Position numbers and translations under genes: made by a program | In this document: positions 61,368-64,000 of the stretch, one piece after another | How the letters are laid out: each line of letters begins with the position of its first letter | How positions within the stretch are numbered: the stretch's first letter is position 1 | The notes under the pieces: generated by a model | Databases searched by the model: none | The model's input: the letters and a program-made list of their open reading frames with translations, nothing else | Told to the model about the DNA's origin: nothing | NCBI GenBank assembly: GCA_918797485.1 | Contig: CAKKNE010000002.1 | Location: forward strand, 2,942,501 to 3,006,500 | DNA: 64,000 nucleotides | Direction: 5' to 3' | Source: Pelagomonas calceolata | Lineage: Eukaryota > Sar > Pelagophyceae > Pelagomonadales > Pelagomonadaceae

Positions 61368-62141
61368 ATGATGCGCTACAGCCCAGTTGTATTGCTTATC
61401 ACCACGAATGCCCTGCAGCACTCACCACGCCGCCGCTGCCCACGCACCATCCGCCGCAGCAATGATGAGGAGCTCTCGATCGACGAGTTGGAAAGGAGGG
61501 AACGGGCCCTATCCAATGACGACGACGGGATCTGGATGGATGCCTTCCACCCTCCAGATATTCACGAGTGCGCGCGCTATCGCTGGAGTCAGGACGCCAC
61601 CCATGTCAAGGTAGAGGTGCCGTTACCAAACCGGCCGTCGCAGACGGACGTGGCCCTTGTTGTTGGTGAAACGAGTTTCGACCTAAGTGTCGTAAACGCG
61701 GACGTGACGATTCGCGGCCAACTCGCCGGTGAGGCGAATCCGGGGAGGTGCGGCTGGGATTTGTTTGAGGAGGGCGATGGACTGGTGGTGCGCGTCGCGA
61801 AGCGGGGCAATGGGGACTGGGACGCGTTCCTCGTTGATGAAGTCCCGGCGCCGACGGCGTCCTATAAGGGCGTCTGTGAGGCGACGGGCGCCTCTTACGA
61901 ACAGACCTCCACGGAAATGCGAATCGAGGTGGCCCTGCCGGATCATGTCGAGGCGCGCGATGTGAACGTGGCGGTGGCGGGCGACGCGTGGTCGGTCGAG
62001 GCGGGCGCCTGGTCCCTTGGAGGGGCATTAATGGGCGCCGTCCGCGCGGACGACACGGCGTGGGTTGTCGACGATGGAGTGGTTTTCATGACGCTCACGA
62101 AGCGGGCCGCCAGGACGTGGTGGGCGGGGTTGACACGGTGA
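61368..62141 (+). CDS. Tandem CS-domain (p23/NudC-like) protein
   Basis: A 257-residue protein. A short hydrophobic N-terminus (MMRYSPVVLLITTNALQ) before a basic stretch could be a targeting signal. Two CS-like units follow: about 70-155 (YRWSQDATHVKVEVPLP...VALVVGETSFDLSV...CGWDLFEEGDGLVVRVAKR) and about 165-255 (YEQTSTEMRIEVALPDHVEARDVNVAVAGDAWSVEA...DTAWVVDDGVVFMTLTKR). CS domains act as Hsp90 or other chaperone clients and partners. Tandem copies in one chain are uncommon. Confidence 0.72.
   Translation: MMRYSPVVLLITTNALQHSPRRRCPRTIRRSNDEELSIDELERRERALSNDDDGIWMDAFHPPDIHECARYRWSQDATHVKVEVPLPNRPSQTDVALVVGETSFDLSVVNADVTIRGQLAGEANPGRCGWDLFEEGDGLVVRVAKRGNGDWDAFLVDEVPAPTASYKGVCEATGASYEQTSTEMRIEVALPDHVEARDVNVAVAGDAWSVEAGAWSLGGALMGAVRADDTAWVVDDGVVFMTLTKRAARTWWAGLTR

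Positions 62142-64000
<1,859 letters not shown>

Overview
The window is GC-rich nuclear DNA from a compact eukaryotic genome. It fits a photosynthetic stramenopile, most likely a pelagophyte related to Aureococcus or Pelagomonas; that placement is inference. It rests on a fucoxanthin-chlorophyll light-harvesting protein, several presequences with a Phe just after the signal peptide (the heterokont plastid signature), and introner-type introns with terminal inverted repeats. Most of the roughly 40 genes are single-exon, genes sit on both strands, and convergent neighbours nearly touch or overlap at their stop codons. I saw no rRNA, tRNA, CRISPR or prokaryotic operon signals.

Layout. 1-11000: an unknown membrane protein, NIPSNAP, a C1GALT-like glycosyltransferase, a small tail-anchored ORF directly followed by a sulfotransferase-like gene, two unknown proteins, then RPB12 and tRNase Z overlapping by one base. 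11000-25500: F-box/ApaG protein, prolyl-4-hydroxylase with ankyrins, Rab GTPase, SUMF2-like protein, a large VPS9/PDZ/ankyrin protein and ketohexokinase. 25500-41100: F-box-like proteins, a plastid FKBP-CS protein, ubiquitin-eS31, serine palmitoyltransferase subunit 1, a methyltransferase, an AMBRA1-like protein, a MYND/RING-CH/TPR protein, an exostosin, ESF2 and a rhodanese. 41300-54500: vasohibin, flavin monooxygenase, a DUF1295 protein, fasciclin, light-harvesting protein, TAN1/THUMPD1, IFT25, a CBS-PP2C fusion and BRK1 with a polyproline tail. 54700-64000: an IQ/WW protein and a Tudor/GATA/AP2 protein, each split by an introner, a tandem CS-domain protein and the 5' part of CDC48/p97.

The main regulatory observation is a 20-25 bp quasi-palindrome bounded by CTAG (GCTAGCGG, a few variable bases, then TAAGACACTAGC). 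It recurs about 15 times, always between genes and generally 50-270 bp from a start codon. Where only one promoter is possible, it almost always points toward that gene. I treat it as a candidate core-promoter or 5'-UTR element.

Themes: tubulin, cilia and actin (vasohibin, IFT25, BRK1); ubiquitin and protein quality control (CDC48, ubiquitin-eS31, F-box proteins, AMBRA1-like, RING-CH); ER and secretory enzymes (SUMF2-like, SPT1, C1GALT-like, exostosin, sulfotransferase-like); plastid proteins (light-harvesting, fasciclin, FKBP-CS, DUF1295).
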